The translations under genes and the position numbers were made by a program. This document shows positions 52,601-64,000 of a stretch of DNA of 64,000 nucleotides, in pieces (positions within the stretch are counted from its first letter, which is position 1; each line of letters begins with the position of its first letter). The notes under the pieces were generated by a model, which was not told the origin of the DNA, did not search any database, and saw only the letters and a list, made by a program, of their open reading frames with translations. Origin of the DNA: Taxillus chinensis (Eukaryota > Streptophyta > Magnoliopsida > Santalales > Loranthaceae); assembly GCA_023512835.1 (NCBI GenBank), contig CM042092.1, positions 9,142,793-9,206,792 of the forward strand, in the 5' to 3' direction.

Positions 52601-54212
52601 GTAAATTCATCTTGTTGAACCCTCGGCTGTTCATTAGCCTCTCCTTCTGCTATCACATCTGTGTGCTGAAAATTTTCAGCAGCAAACCTGGGATTAGAAT
52701 TCATTCTTTGAGCAAGGCGTCTTTCCAAGACCATGGCTACTGATGGAGCCGCAATGGCTCCCCGCGTCACTGCCCTCTCAAAAGTTTGAGATGCCTCGAC
52801 AGCAAGGGAAGGTATAGATAACATCTCAATCATGATAAAAATATCAGAAAAAAGGTGGCAAGAATGGAAGGCCTGGCCATCGACTGCATGCAGCCTTTCA
52901 GAAGTAGGCCCATTTTCACCAAGTAAGAAGAGCCCACCAGAAGATGCTGAGCAATCGTCACCAAAATCATTGTCAGAATCAATATCTCTTAGTATAGTTT
53001 CAGCAACATCTCCCCAACTATTTACAGTTCTACTCAAAAAATCAAGAACGCAAGAAGACACTTCAGCGCCCAATTTTTTTAGTCTGATGCGGACATATCT
53101 GACCTGAAGATACAAGGGAAATCACACAGGCTTGTAATAAAGTGCTCCAAACAATAAGAGATGGCATATAATATATGAACAGATCAAATAAAAATGTCTT
53201 GACATACAGCTTCAGAAAAAAGTTGGCACTGGGATGCAGCTTTAAATATAAATTTTATGGTTTCTGCAAGAGGTTCATCATTTGAGTCTGCCAATAGTTC
53301 AAAAGATTGCAATAAGGCGCGTTCCCACACTTCATTACCACACTCCAATTGACTAAGAGCTCCAAAAACCTGCGAACAAAGATATAATCATTAAGAGCTC
53401 AAACTAGAGATAAAATATAGCAATTGCTGGAAGTATTGCTTAATAGTAACAGGGCTTAAATAAGCCTGATGAATTTAAAATTATTTATGAGTAATAGAAA
53501 TTCATTTGGATCTACGGTTTTTAAAAACAATCGTATTTTGAAAAATAATTACAGTTTGCCAAACATAGCCTTTACCTCGCACTTGAAATAAATACACTTT
53601 TTCATTTGACCCTACAATTTCTAACAAAGTCTAGTTTGATCTTTCCAGCATGTGTTAGTTCTTCTTGTAGTTGTCTTTCATCCAATCATCTCCAGAGTCA
53701 TTCTGTCTCATGTGTTGAGGGGGTGAAATATGTGGTGTTCTTTGTGTGAGGATATGCCTCCATTGGACTGTTGTGGATCCACTTGGATCATTTATTTTGA
53801 TGAAGATATCAAGCTGAGCTTATCATTCTTGTGGAGCTATAGTGTTGGACTCCTCCTTGTTGTAGAGGTACCATGTTGAACTTCAATGTTGTTGTATATT
53901 GCATTTGATTGGGAGCATACTCCATATTGGGATGAATCTCATTTGTCCATACAAGTGAAGAATATTTCAAAAAGGAGAAAGTCCTTGATTGTGTGAGACT
54001 CAGTCAAGAGTTATATTTATATATCAAATGAACATTGCATGGAAATTAGGGAAGTGTGATTCATTTTGTGTAATGGAGTAAATCTTATAACAAGTTGAAG
54101 TGTATCCATAAGCCTCAACTTGAGGGGGTGTTGAAAGTGTTGAATAATTAGGAGCCAAGCTTAACTATTAAAACCATAAGAATGACCTAGTCCTAAGCCT
54201 AACCTCAATGTT

Positions 54213-54251
<39 letters not shown>

Positions 54252-56211
54252 AGAGGTGTGTGTGTGTGTGTGTGTATAGATAGATATGTATGTATAAATA
54301 GGTGTTCTTCTCATTTTTTCTCTCTTAACAATAGCAAATAACTTTTTATGCAGAATCAAAAACATTTGGCTTCATAATGCATCTTCTCCAGATGTTCATC
54401 ATTTTGTTAGATAAAACTCAAAAGCCATTTCAAATAAGAACAAAGGAAAGGAAAGGGTTTTAGAACAAGATCGTACGGGTAGCCTTAATGCAGGCTCTGC
54501 ATCTGTCTTTTGAAGACGGTCCAGGAGTGCACAAGCTGCAATTGAATGCTCTGAATGCTCAACCAATTTTGGAACTAAAGCTACCAAGTCAGGTTGCAAA
54601 TGCTTAGGAGCCTTATCCAGAACAATTGCAATTTTCTGTGCAGACTGAGGCCGCCGTCTAGGTTCTGGACAACCTTGTGGAACAGCACTATCTAGGGCTC
54701 TCAGTGAATTTACTATCAGTTCCAATAGTTCCTCAGATTGGTCTGGCCACTTAGCCTGTAAAAGAAATGGCGTCACGCCATTGTTTTATTTATTTTAAAA
54801 AAAAAACTATAAGGTAACCATTTCAAACAATTAGATAATTGCACCTTAGAGCGAAGGGAGGACTTCTCCAAAGAACCACCAGCAGATGTTTCTGGGGGAC
54901 AAATAGGCTGCCTGGAAGTGGCTTTGTCAGATATATCAATCCTGCTCGTGTCTGAGCTTTGTACTGCAGATCCGTTGGTACTTTCATCTACCCCAGAATC
55001 CAATCTCTCATTTAATGGGACTTCTAAAGAATCTGATGCTCCTGTTTCCCTATACGAGCCTTGTGGACTGAGAGCTCCACAAGCTTCTGGAGATGGCTTG
55101 GAGCTGACATCAGAAGAGTCACCATTAGAACTTCCTTCAGAAGGTTGGCAGCACTCAACCATAATGTCCAGTAGCAGATCAATAATTGCTTGCTGCAAAA
55201 CTTTTACTCCCATCAATAAATTCATCAGACTGGGGGAAGATTCATCAGCCTTTGAAAACTTCTTTCCATCATTGCTAGCTGATAACTTTGTTGGAAGAAG
55301 CAAGCGCTTCACCTTAGCAGGGTCATCAAGATAAACACGAAGTCCAGTAAGAAAACCAGCTATTGCACCAGCATCCATCAGAAGTTTTTCTCGTAAAGTA
55401 ACCTGTGGTTTGGAAGGATTGTCTCCATATGTGAGGTGAAAGCCAGCCCTAGAAAGAAGATTTCTGAATATGTCCTCTTCATCTCCACTTATTCCTTCAC
55501 TCTCTTCTGAGTCAATGAGTTCATCAGGATCAGTTGTTAAGGCATCCAGGTCATCTTCAGAAGCCAGAACCTGGAAAGAGGAAGACCACATTGAACATAA
55601 TCTTTAGAAAAATAAGTACTACAGAAATATGCAAAGTTATCAGTACAAACTAAACAAATGACTTCTGTATAGCATTGGATTGTTGAGAAATAAAGCAATA
55701 AAAAAACAGTGAAATTATTGAAATTGATAAACTTTAGTAGCATTCCATGACATCTAGGTCACCTGATTGATGAGAAAAAGACATTACTTTGATGAGCCGC
55801 CTACTGACAAAAGAGACTCAGCTTGCTAACTCAGATGCAGAAAATTTCTTTGGACATGAAGTCATATTTAATGCGTGGGTGTATAAGTTTTCTCCATTAT
55901 TCAAATTGTCAGAAGCTGTTAGAATTCTCTTTATATTGAAAACAAGCTCTTTTACATTATATAAAACATAACTGAGCCCTTACTCTTAACTCTTAATGGT
56001 GCAGAACTTCAATCCCAAAACAAAGTTGACAAGGACATCACTGACTACCTCACCAACGAGTAAACAACATAAAAGATTTATTGTACATAACAATCTCCCT
56101 TTATAAAATTGATCATCAAGGGCTTAGTTCTAATTTTGGATTCCATTAATTTGGTAATTATGATAATATATAATAGCAAATTATAGTATTATCTCTACAT
56201 TAATAGGATGC

Positions 56212-56273
<62 letters not shown>

Positions 56274-58990
56274 ATATCATAAGAAGTGCATATAATAGAT
56301 GCATATGTGAAAAAGAATCACATAATACGGCCTCATTTATCCCTGAGCCTATGCATGGACAACCTTAAAGTTATCCGTTAGAGAATTCTCAATTTCAAGC
56401 TGTGGAAAAGTAGTGTGACACGCAAAATGGATGTTGTTTTCAATCATGATGCTGAATACACCATTAGTTTATGATAATAGAAAGAAACCTGTACAAAAAA
56501 TAAGTTGATCCACACTAACCTCAAGGTCTGAAAACTCAAACCATGGGCAGCAATCCAGGATTTCACAGACAAAAACAACTGTATCGCGTACAAGAAACCC
56601 TGCATCGACTTCTAGCATATCTGACACCTTCATAAATTGAAGAACAGAATTATTCCATGTCTTTGTACAAATTGAAGACTCCTTCCACACAGTCTTGGCA
56701 GGATTCTTCTGATTCACCACAGCCATTCTGTATCTAACCCAAAAATTCTTATCAGGATCAGTCCCAACTGACTGATCGCTCTCCAGATATATGCATATTG
56801 TATCAAAGGACTCATAAACACCTGCACAATTAAAATTGAAACAGTCAAGCAACGCAAGAGAAGGCAATAACTACAACCAAAAGTTTGGAGAAAGGGCCAT
56901 ATAACACAAAACTGCCACCCACCAATCCGAAGCTCACATCCACCAGCTTGAAAGAACTTGCTGAAGATTTTCCGAGTTTCCATTATCTCCTTGAAGGACA
57001 AGAAGTTTTCCACTCTCCATGTGAAAGAACTTCTCCCGAACATATCCATCAGAGAACTGGCAGTGTTCAACTCACTGTCCTGATCTTTAAAATCATGCAC
57101 AATAGATGTCTCCTTCAAAATAAGAACCTCTGCGGAGAACACAACAGTATCCTGAACTAGAAATCCAGAATCTTGATCAAAGAGACTAGTGAGTGTCACA
57201 AATTCACGCCAACCCCAGTCCTTTGCAGCTTTAGAGTATCGATTTTGAGATTCTTTTATAACAGATTTCTCCTCCATCTTCTGGTTTACAACTGACAGGC
57301 GATGATTAACAAAACAACTCCAATCACTTGAAGTGTTTCGAGAATCTGTAACTTCAAGAAACACGGAAAGGTGGCATGGAGGCTGGGACTGCCCTGATAC
57401 CATTAAACACGTAAAGTTCACTTTCCTAAACATAAGATCAGTAATAATCATCCTCACACAAAAAATACAAAAAGCAAGTACCAGACTAGACAAAATAATA
57501 AATAATATCCTCATTGTTAACTGAATAAAAGGCACATGTAGTCCTTCACATCCCAGAAAGCTGATATACATAATATAATATGATAATAGGAGAACCAGGC
57601 TAACATTAAGGTAATTGAATCATCCCCAGTAAAATTAATCCAGCATACCTCGAGGATAAACTATAAGCCGGCAATCCCGATTGCCAATTTGAAACCTCCT
57701 GCTCTTTATGCAAAGTCCTGTGATCTTCCTCTTTTTCAGAAGATCCTTCAACCTGGTGAAATTCTCGATCTTCCAAGTAAACTTACCCAAATGCCCATCA
57801 GACTTCCTTACACCACTCCCGCTCCTCCCTCCGATCAAGCCCCCATTTTTTGGGAAGTTACTAAACTCCTTAACCACGTGAAAGGACGTGCTAAAAACTG
57901 CAGTGTCATCGACCAAAAATCCAGATTCTGGCCCAACAAAATCTGACATCTTCATATAATCATTCCACCCCAAGCTGGTGTTATCCCCACTCTTATTATC
58001 AGCTGCGAACCGGCCATATGAATCCCGGTGCATGTGATTCAACCCCGGCCTCTGATTCAAGACGGACATTCTAAACAAACACCAACAACTCCGCTCGGAC
58101 AAGGCAATCTTCTCGGTATCCTTACTCTCCAGACACATAGACAAATACTCGACCCCGTTAACCGAGCTCTGATACACACTAATCCTCAAATTACACTCCC
58201 CAGCGGGGAAAACGGGGCTCATGATCTTCTGGGTCTTAATCATGTCCTTGAAAAGACTGAAATTGTGCACTTTCCAAGTGAACTTGCCACTCAAAACATC
58301 CGAGGCGGGGCTAGCGGCACACAGGGACGAGATTGAGGAGCCGGGTTGGACTTCTATATTATCGCGGGTAAAATTAACAGACTCGTTCAAAATAAGTATA
58401 TCAGCAGTAATAAGGACGCAGTCATTGTTAAACAAGTACCCGGCCTTGCAATCGAAAATGGACGAGGAAGGGGCGAAATCGCACCACCCGTGGGACTTCT
58501 TCTTGGTGGAGAAGCGGTGCCAGGAATCGCGGTGTACGGACTTGGAATCGTCGGCGTGGTTAACGACGGCGAGGCGGTAGCTTGCGAAGCAGTCCCACTT
58601 GGAGGAGGAGGTCCCTCTAGGGTCCATGATTTGGAGATAGATGGAGATGTAGCCCGGGAGGGCCAGGTTGTCCCCCTTAGGGTAGACGAGGAGGCGGCAA
58701 TCGTAGCCTCCCACCTCGAAGTACTTGCTCCACAGAGCCCTAGCCTTCACCTTTGGAAAATTGAAGACCGTCCACTTGCAGACGGCGGACGAGTCGCCGC
58801 GGCGCTCCACCGTAATCGATTCCTGTCCGCCAGCGTCGCGGGAGGAGGCTGCGGCCGACAGATCTTCGCCGGCGGTGATTGGTACGGAAGGCGAGGAACA
58901 CGACGGCGGCTGCGATTGCGTTTGCGGCTGCGATTGGTATTGGTCCGACGACGACGCGGACGGAGCTGCCTCGGATGAGCTCTGCTTCAT
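49649..58990 (-). CDS. TRAF-like protein with four MATH domains and C-terminal coiled coil (At2g25320-like)
   Basis: Ten exons: 58990-57649, 57393-56923, 56821-56520, 55570-54845, 54755-54477, 53369-53208, 53103-52165, 52074-51859, 51035-50775, 49993-49649; 5043 nt, 1680 aa. ATG at 58990 (MKQSSSEAAP); the frame extends upstream only through non-ATG codons. The first ~65 residues are Ser/Gln/Pro rich. MATH/TRAF-homology domains: ~70-203 (CKWTVFNFPK), ~235-374 (GKFTWKVHNF), ~402-540 (GKFTWKIENF), ~565-700 (SSFTWRVENF). Next comes an acidic Asp/Glu linker (DPDELIDSEESEGISGDEED), a long helical region, and ~270 residues of charged coiled coil (VMKEKNALAERLKGAEAARK). MATH domains bind peptide motifs in partner proteins, often linking to ubiquitin ligases; the role of this subfamily is little known, and no enzyme domain is seen. 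Introns carry a SINE and a Copia LTR remnant. Confidence 0.95.
51095..51300 (-). mobile_element. Probable tRNA-derived SINE, intron 8 of the four-MATH gene
   Basis: On the minus strand the sequence runs GGGCGAATCTTAGTATAACA, then TTGTCTCATGACTTGAGG and TCACAAGTTCGAATATG. The spacing and the GTTCGAAT motif resemble the A and B boxes of plant tRNA-type SINEs. The 3' limit near 51095 is a guess; no clear target duplication was found. Confidence 0.5.
53640..54370 (+). mobile_element. Copia-type retrotransposon 3' remnant, intron 5 of the four-MATH gene
   Basis: CAACTTGAGGGGG at about 54116-54128 looks like a Copia polypurine tract, directly followed by TGTTGAAAGTGTTGAATAAT, a typical Copia LTR start, at 54129. 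The LTR-like part holds (GA)n (54217-54250) and (GT)n (54256-54275) and runs to about 54370. Upstream bases 53640-54115 would be the end of the internal region; they have no intact frame. It lies antisense to the host gene. Limits are approximate. Confidence 0.5.
56215..56275. repeat. (TA)n microsatellite in intron 3 of the four-MATH gene
   Basis: About 27 TA units followed by TGTGTGTATA. Confidence 0.9.
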
Positions 58991-59765
58991 TGTCACGGTG
59001 TCTCAATCTTCAATCCTCGTTTTCAATCGCGTGTGTCGTACGTGGTCTCTTCTTCTCCCTCCCTCTCGCTCTCTCTCGCTTTTCTTTTCTTTTTTTTCTT
59101 GAGTGGGTTGTTTTGGTTTTGGTAGAGAGAGGGAGGGAGTGAAACGAAGCGAGGGAGGAGGCGATGTGTTGTGATGCGAGACCGCCCGTGAGAGCCTCAC
59201 AACTCAAACGAGGGGCGGTTTTTTTCCTCTCGGACAATTTTATACCCGAATAGTTTTACTTTTTACTTCTTTTTTCATTAGGTGAAATTAGTAAATTTGT
59301 GTGGTTTCTCAAACAATTAATCATTAACATTAAGTCCGGTTATATATGCATGATTACATATTTTTTGAAATCTCATACGAATAAGCTGGGTTAGAAAAAA
59401 TTATTCTAACATAGGGCATGGCATCATTTATTAATGAATTCGTACACTTAACCTTTCTCTCTTGTGTGTCTCCTCATCTCCTCTTAACCCATCCCCCTAA
59501 CGCAAATCTCATTATGAGAGAGATTATGAGAGAAAGGAGGGGAATGAGTGGGCAGGGGTGAAGAACATCACCATGATCTAGCTTAGCCAACAAGTAATGT
59601 TAATGACTAAAGGCTTAATTGCCTAAACCATTTAACTTTGTCCACATCTAATCTCTCCTGACTAATGTATACCCTTTCCTCTTGATCCAAAGCTCCATTG
59701 CACCTCTATAGTCTTCCACCTCTAGATCTAGACAATATGAAGAGGAGTGCGTATTACACTAGACA
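58991..59765. other. Upstream region of the four-MATH gene
   Basis: 58991 to ~59220 is CT/GA-rich leader and promoter of the minus-strand gene. 59230-59765 is AT-rich flank of the hAT insertion. No other gene. Confidence 0.55.
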
Positions 59766-62700
59766 CAGGGCCGGCCCTGGGCTTTTGCAGCCCAAGGCCG
59801 TGGATTGAGGCCCCCGTCTTACTAGGGCCCCAAAAAAGAAAAAAAATTAGGGCAACATGTCAGCTGTCGCGCTCGCCCCTCACATCGCCTCTCTCGTCCC
59901 TCACATCGCCTCTCTCGCGCTCGCCCCTCACATCTCGCGCTCGCCCCTCACGCCATCGCCGGATCGCCCGATCGCTGATTGCCTGATTCGCCGGCTGCCC
60001 GACTCCATTCCACCATCTCCAACTCCGTTGCCGGCGGTCTCCACTCCACCCTCGCCATCGCTGGTCTCCCCCGGCCCTGCCCGAAGTGTCGCTGCCTCGT
60101 TGCTTGGACGTTGGCGGTGCCTCAGCTCCTCAACAGTCCTGTCTGCCTCCGCCGTCCGCGGTCCGCCCTTCGCCGTCCCCAGTCCGACTCCGGCACTGAC
60201 AGTCGCCACAACAAGCCCGGCTGGCCCGCAGTCCCCCCAGCCGGCCAGCCCCCTCCCCCAGATCCGCCATTTCGTCTCAGCCCCCAGGCCCCCGGATCTG
60301 CCGACTGCCGTTGGTGGTTGGTAAGGTATGCAACCGGCATCTGCCAACTGCCGACTCCCTGTATCTGCCTTATGTTACGCTCTTACATAATTTTTGTGTG
60401 ATGGTGGATGAATTTAATTATTTTTCATTGATATAGGTTTGATTTTATTGAATTTTTTATAGAAAAATATTAAAGTTTGAATTATTTATTTATTTTTATT
60501 TTAGGATTGATAAAGTGAGTCATGGCTCCTAAAAGAAAATATCAGTCAGGATATCAAAAGAGGATAGAAAAGCAAAAAAAAGAAATCTTCCTGAAATCGC
60601 AAGAAGGTGCTTTTGAGAAATTTTTGATTAAGTCACAAAGAGAAACAAGTGAAGAAGAAAATGTGGAGGACAATATGGAAGAAAATGTGGAAAACAATGT
60701 TGAAGAAAATTTGAATGAAAATGCAGATGAGGGTAATGATGCAAATGTGGATGAAAATCAAGATATGGGTGACTCAGTTGATATTACAATAAATGATCAG
60801 AATGAAGTTAATGAATAGGACAATATATCATATGGGCCTTTTAACATATTTGATCCAAGTAATTGGAATGCAATCGATATAAAACTAAAAGATTTCTTAG
60901 TTATAAAAGGCCCTATGAGAGAATGCAATATGGATTATACGAAAGATGAAAGAAATAGGCATTTCTCCACACATCATTATTTCCAAATATTGCCAAATGG
61001 AGACAAGCGAGAAAGGTCTTGGTTGTTGTATTCTTCCATTACCAATAGAGTTTATTGTTTTTGTTGTAAGTTGTTTAAGATACAAAATATAACTCTATTG
61101 GCTAATGAGGGATTGCAAGATTGGAATAATATTAGTGGGAGACTTAGAATGCATGAAGGTAGTAATGAACACCTTGTAAACATGAGGAAATGGATTGAAT
61201 TAAGCAAAAGATTGGCAAAAAGTGAAACAATAGATCAATCTGCGCAAGAGGCTATACAAAAGGAGAAACAACACTGGAGGAATGTTTTGCGGAGGATTCT
61301 TGGCATTGTAAGGGTTCTTGCTTCTCAAAATTTAGCATTTCGGGGAGACAATGAAAAGATTGGTGACGTGAGGAATGGAACATTTTTGGAAATAATTGAA
61401 GAGCTTGGTGAATAGGATCTTGTAATGGGGGAGCACATTCGGCGTATCCAAAGTAAGGAAATACATTATCACTACCTTAGCCATAAGATTCAGAATGAAT
61501 TGATCAGGTTGATGGCTGAAGAGGTAAGAAATAAAATTCTTGAAACAATCATGACTGCTAAATACTTTTCAGTGATACTTGATTGTACTCCAGATATCAG
61601 TCATGAAGAACAAATGTCACTTGTGATACGATGCTTGGATTTGTCAACAAATCCCATACAAGTCAAAGAATTTTTCATAGAAATTTTGGTTGTTGATGAC
61701 ACTACTGGGCATGGACTTTTTAATGTGCTTGTTGAAGTTTTGGAGGATCTCAAACTTAATGTTGGTGATATTAGAGGGCAAGGATATGACAATGGTTCTA
61801 ATATGAAGGGAAAAAACAAAGGTGTACAGAAAAAGGTGAAAGAATTAAATTCCAGAGCCTTTTATACACCGTGTGGTTGTCATAGTCTTAATCTTGCTCT
61901 TTGTGACATGGCCAAATCCTGTGCTAAAGCTATATCATTTTTTGGAGTTGTTCAATGTATATATGTTTTATTCTCGTCATCTACAAAGCGATGGAAAGTG
62001 TTTAAATCTCATGTGCAAAATCTTACGGTGAAACCACTTTCACAAACACGGTGGGAAAGTCATGTTGAGAGTGTTAAACCAATAAGATATTATGCACCAC
62101 AAATACGAGATGCTTTAGTTGAGTTGGCAAATATGGAAACAGATCCCAAATCAAAGCATGAAGTTGAGTCTTTGGCAAATAAAATTGAGAATTTTGAGTT
62201 CTTAGTTGCAATGATTATATGGCATAATGTATTATTTGCTGTTAACAATGTTAGCAAAGCCCTTCAAGCTGAGGACATGAATATTGATGTTGCTATTCAG
62301 AAACAAAGAGAGTTGCTTTCTTATCTTGAAAAGTACAGAGAAGAGGGGTTTGTGGAAGCCTTAATTGAAGCTAAAGAAGTTGCAGATACATTGGAGATCG
62401 AGCCAGTTTTTCATGAAAGGCGTACCATGCGTAGAAAGAAACAGTTTGATGATAATGCACATGTAGAAGTGACACATTCAGCAGAGGAATCCTTTAGAAT
62501 TAATTACTTCCTCTATATTGTTAATCAAGGCATTAATTCAGTTAAGGAAAGGTTTGCATAATTTCAAATATATGAGGAAGTGTTTGGGTTTTTGTTTGAT
62601 TTGAAGAAGTTGAAGTTGCTAGAAAATAAATGTTTGCTTACTTCATGTAACAAACTTGAAAGCTTTTTGACCGATGGACAGCATAAAGATATTGATATGA

Positions 62701-63657
62701 GAGATTTATATACAGAATTGAAACTCTTGATAGATGGTCTCCCACAAGAAGTAACAAGACCAATTGATGTGTTGAATCACTTGATGGAATTAGATTGTTG
62801 TTACCCAAATGCTTGGATTGCATATCGGGTATTATTGACCATTCCAGTTACAGTTGCATATGGGGAAAGAAGCTTTTCAAAGTTGAAATTGATTAAAAAT
62901 TATCTTCGGTCAACTATGTCTCAAGAACGGTTGAATGGATTAGCTATGTTATCCATTGAAAATGATTTGGCAAAAAAGATTGACTATGAAACATTAATTG
63001 ATAATTTTGCAAATGCAAATGCGGATGCAAGAGGAGCAAGATTTTTATGATATTTTTTGTCAGGTAATAATATAAAACAAAAATGAGAATATTTGTTTGT
63101 TTGTAAATATTTTTTTTTACGATTTTCATGATATAATATTTTTCTTTTTCAATGCAGAAGAAGATGACCATAATGCAGATATGAGAAATTGATAGAGAAA
63201 ATTATGTTTGCTTGTTACATAGGTATTTTTTTGATTTAACATTTCTTAAGATTTATAAATTTAGTTTTATATTTCGTTTTTCATTCCCTAAATTTCTAAA
63301 ATCACTTTGTTTTGTTTCAACTTGTAGACTTAGTAGTTTACAGCCTCACCACTACAAGTCTGGAAATTTACAACATTGGCATAATCTGCTAGCTTATTGT
63401 TAGTCTTAACTTAGGTAAGTTTTAAATTTCTTTTTAGATGTTTAGGGGTGAATTTAATGAAAACTCTATTTGATCATTGATTGTGGTGATAAAAGGTTTG
63501 GACCCCTAATAAAATCCTGGTTTATTCGTTTTATAAGAAGATATTGTTGAGTTTTTTTTTTGTGTTTTTTCATAATTATTTTCAAAGATATATTATCTTA
63601 GAGGGGCCTCATTTTAAAATTTCGCTTGAGGCCCCCCAAACTCCAGGGCCGGCCCTG
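59766..63657 (+). mobile_element. hAT-superfamily DNA transposon, full length, inactivated
   Basis: Ends are CAGGGCCGGCCCTGG (59766-59780) and its inverse ending GGGCCGGCCCTG at 63657: about 15 bp of terminal inverted repeat, itself palindromic (CAGGGCCGGCCCTG). The element is flanked by a perfect 8-bp target duplication ACTAGACA at 59758-59765 and 63658-63665. Length 3892 bp. Subterminal DNA is rich in GGCCCC. The 5' part (59866-60340) is strongly GC-rich with short tandem copies of CTCGCCCCTCACATC-like phrases. The transposase frame occupies 60522-63050. Confidence 0.95.
60522..63050 (+). pseudogene. hAT transposase, ZMYM1-like (TTF zinc finger, DUF4371, hAT dimerisation), three in-frame stops
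   Basis: One frame of 843 codons from the ATG at 60522 to TGA... no: to the TGA-free end at the stop TGA/TAA-type codon at 63048-63050, broken only by TAG at 60816-60818, TAG at 61413-61415 and TAA at 62559-62561; no frameshift. The N-terminus is basic, then very acidic (EEN/DEN repeats). RERSWLLYSS...YCFCCKLF is the TTF-type zinc-finger region. QNELIRLMAEEVRNKILE and FSVILDCTPDISHEEQMSLV belong to DUF4371, with the RNase-H-like catalytic fold, and DIRGQGYDNGSNMKGKNKGV is its conserved core. YGERSFSKLKLIKNYLRSTM is the C-terminal hAT dimerisation region. Such proteins are often annotated zinc finger MYM-type protein 1-like. Each stop is one transition from a Gln codon, so decay is slight. Confidence 0.93.
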
Positions 63658-63665
63658 ACTAGACA

Positions 63666-64000
63666 AAGGAGGAACTGGAATGGCGAGGTGCAGGTGCATA
63701 AGACTAAAACATAGGCAATGGTAGCATCATCATGTTGCAACGAAGTTGGCACAAAGATTTTGGTTCAATCGTTAGCTTAAGTTGTGGTGTTGGTATGCAT
63801 GTTGTTTGGATTTTTTAGTAATATTATGTTTTTACTTACACTATGTTTCATAAAAATATTATGAATTGTTTTATCTAATGAAATTTAATCATGTTGTGAT
63901 ATCTTTTATGCTTAAACAAATTAAGTTAATAAATAATTTCATAAAAACCTCCAGCACATTGAATAAAGAATACCACTGAAAAGTATTAATTAGATAATAA
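63666..64000. other. Right flank of the hAT element
   Basis: 335 bases of AT-rich DNA; no feature seen. Confidence 0.6.

Noticed and set aside
58346..58978. 210-codon plus-strand frame opposite exon 1 of the four-MATH gene
   Set aside because: Antisense shadow of the real MATH-coding exon.
58991..58996. Extended start (GTG/ACA codons) for the four-MATH protein
   Set aside because: Upstream codons contain no ATG; plant nuclear genes normally start at ATG, so 58990 was chosen. The same reasoning put the GT47 start at 44474 rather than a TTG at 44492.

Overview
The window is nuclear DNA of a flowering plant, very probably a eudicot. Genes are rich in introns, with GT-AG and a few GC-AG splice sites. 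Intergenic DNA is AT-rich and full of microsatellites and transposon remains, and every recognisable protein has a plant-specific family form (sucrose-phosphate synthase, AGP hydroxyproline galactosyltransferase, organelle-targeted CysRS, a plant four-MATH protein). The species cannot be named from the sequence alone.

Layout. 1-1220 (+): last five exons of a GH79 heparanase-like gene, cut by the window edge. 1669-6195 (-): organellar cysteinyl-tRNA synthetase, convergent with it. 7547-12982 (-): a hydroxyproline O-galactosyltransferase of the HPGT type. 12983-17937: gene-poor, with a 0.4-kb direct duplication. 17938-23973 (-): complete A-type sucrose-phosphate synthase, 13 exons. 23974-30423: a 6.4-kb gene-poor stretch holding two odd sequences, a C/G homopolymer block and a CTCGAG-rich repeat tract. 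30424-35992 (+): SLC35F5-like EamA transporter with retrotransposon remains in two introns. 38098-39163 (+): 3' half of an EMC7 gene with no 5' exons. 41081-44474 (-): exostosin-like GT47 glycosyltransferase. 48536-49091: non-autonomous hAT-like element with a perfect 8-bp target duplication. 49649-58990 (-): a 1680-residue protein with four MATH domains and a coiled-coil tail. 59766-63657: a complete hAT transposon with TIRs and a perfect 8-bp target duplication, whose ZMYM1-like transposase frame is broken by three in-frame stops.

The genes form no operon or evident cluster. Several touch carbohydrate metabolism or the secretory pathway (GH79, HPGT, SPS, GT47, EMC7, SLC35F), which is probably coincidence. 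I reconstructed exon-intron structures by hand from splice signals, reading-frame phase and remembered family motifs. All phases close: CysRS 575 aa, HPGT 347 aa, SPS 1053 aa, SLC35F5-like 396 aa, GT47 487 aa, four-MATH protein 1680 aa. No tRNA gene, rRNA, CRISPR array or clearly new biological system was seen. The best leads are two GC-AG introns, the homopolymer block, the CTCGAG tract, the truncated EMC7 copy and the hAT element.
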